Assembly (NCBI GenBank): GCA_021789355.1
Contig: JAJYJR010000338.1
Location: forward strand, 1 to 6,538
Reading direction: 5' to 3'
DNA from: Chloroflexota bacterium
Lineage (GTDB): Bacteria; Chloroflexota; Limnocylindria; Limnocylindrales; CSP1-4
Length of the DNA: 6,538 bases
Part shown: positions 5,982 through 6,538 of the stretch, one piece after another
How the letters are laid out: the number at the start of each line of letters is the position of its first letter
Position numbering within the stretch: the stretch's first letter is position 1
The notes under the pieces: model-generated
Databases searched by the model: none
Seen by the model: the letters and a program-made list of their open reading frames with translations, nothing else
Told to the model about the DNA's origin: nothing
Translations under genes and position numbers: made by a program

Positions 5982-6538
5982 TCAGCGCCCCGTGCGTGGC
6001 AGAGCCGTCACGTGCCGCGGCGGTTCCTCGAACGTCACGGCGCCGGGTCCGCCGACATCGATCAGGGCGTCCGGCGGGAGCTCCCGCGCGAGGATGTGAA
6101 GCGTGTCGTCGGCCGGGGGGAGGCCCGCGGCCACGAAGGCGGCCGTGCGGGTCGCCACCATGGGCGCCCCGTCCGGCACGCGGAGGCGCAGAGGCCGCCC
6201 GAGGGCCGCGCGGGTGGCCACGGCCAGCTCCAGCACCTCGTCGCCGTCCCCGGCCACGAGCGCCGCCCACGGCCGTTCGTCGGCCGCGATCGCCTCGCCG
6301 AGCGGCACGATCGCCAGCGCCCACCGCACGCGGCCGCGCAGGTCGCCGCGCTCGAGGACGAGAACGTCACCGGACCGGACGTGTGACGCGAACCGGTCGA
6401 TCGTCAGCTCCTGGAAGGCCCAGCTGCGGAACTCGTACAGGCGGTCCCCGAGCGCGAACGTCGGATCGGCGTCGATCCGACGCCACCATGGCGCCCACTC
6501 CTCGGGAGCGGCGCGCGGGTCGAGCATCAGGCCGGCAC
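5982..6538 (-). CDS. Probable GNAT-type acetyltransferase, C-terminal part (5' end beyond window)
   Basis: The frame is open to the right edge: codons before the ATG at 6527 still read without a stop (A-G-L-M-L-D), so the visible 185 residues are probably the C-terminal portion of a longer protein. The segment WWRRIDADPTFALGDRLYEF (followed by RSWAFQELT) and the later strand-helix pattern LRLRVPDGAP...AAFVAAGL resemble the second half of the two-domain GNAT-like proteins of high-GC bacteria. No acetyl-CoA pyrophosphate loop (Q/R-x-x-G-x-G/A) is visible in this part, so catalytic competence cannot be judged. It ends 28 bp before the GT78-like gene on the same strand, so it may belong to the same transcript. 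If the ATG at 6527 were the true start, the protein would be a 181-residue unknown. The function is tentative and no link to the solute pathway is evident. Confidence 0.45.
   Translation of the reverse strand, partial: AGLMLDPRAAPEEWAPWWRRIDADPTFALGDRLYEFRSWAFQELTIDRFASHVRSGDVLVLERGDLRGRVRWALAIVPLGEAIAADERPWAALVAGDGDEVLELAVATRAALGRPLRLRVPDGAPMVATRTAAFVAAGLPPADDTLHILARELPPDALIDVGGPGAVTFEEPPRHVTALPRTGR

Overview
The window is a very GC-rich bacterial segment in which every supported gene lies on the minus strand, so transcription runs from the right-hand end to the left. Gene order in that direction is: a partial protein resembling the C-terminal half of a GNAT acetyltransferase (5982-6538, cut by the right edge); a GT78-like sugar:glycerate glycosyltransferase (4583-5953); a fusion of two universal stress protein domains to a glucosyl-3-phosphoglycerate synthase (2619-4586); a type-I glycerate kinase (1385-2557); an endonuclease III-type DNA glycosylase (684-1388, TTG start); an AbrB-family antitoxin (318-638); and a PIN-domain toxin (1-321, cut by the left edge). 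Three junctions are 4-bp start/stop overlaps (4583-4586 ATGA, 1385-1388 TTGA, 318-321 ATGA). The other gaps are 28, 61 and 45 bp. No stretch over 300 bases lacks a gene, and no rRNA, tRNA, CRISPR array or insertion sequence was seen.

The centre of interest is the three-gene block 1385-5953, which looks like a locus for making glycerate-based compatible solutes. The GpgS part of the fusion is expected to join NDP-glucose to 3-phosphoglycerate. The GT78-like enzyme next to it resembles the one-step mannosylglycerate and glucosylglycerate synthases, which use free glycerate. The glycerate kinase links free glycerate to the phosphoglycerate pool. The two-step (phosphorylated) and one-step (free glycerate) routes therefore appear to be encoded side by side. 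The phosphatase the GpgS route needs (GpgP type) is not in the window. The USP domains fused to GpgS suggest that stress sensing or regulation is built into the enzyme.

The leftmost genes are a repair glycosylase tightly coupled to the kinase, then an AbrB/PIN toxin-antitoxin pair. That pair may have its own promoter giving a near-leaderless transcript.

The GC content, the glycerate-kinase subtype and the USP/GpgS style fit a high-GC lineage such as Chloroflexota (Limnocylindria-like) or deep-branching Actinomycetota (Rubrobacteria or Thermoleophilia). This placement is an impression from the protein sequences, not a measurement.
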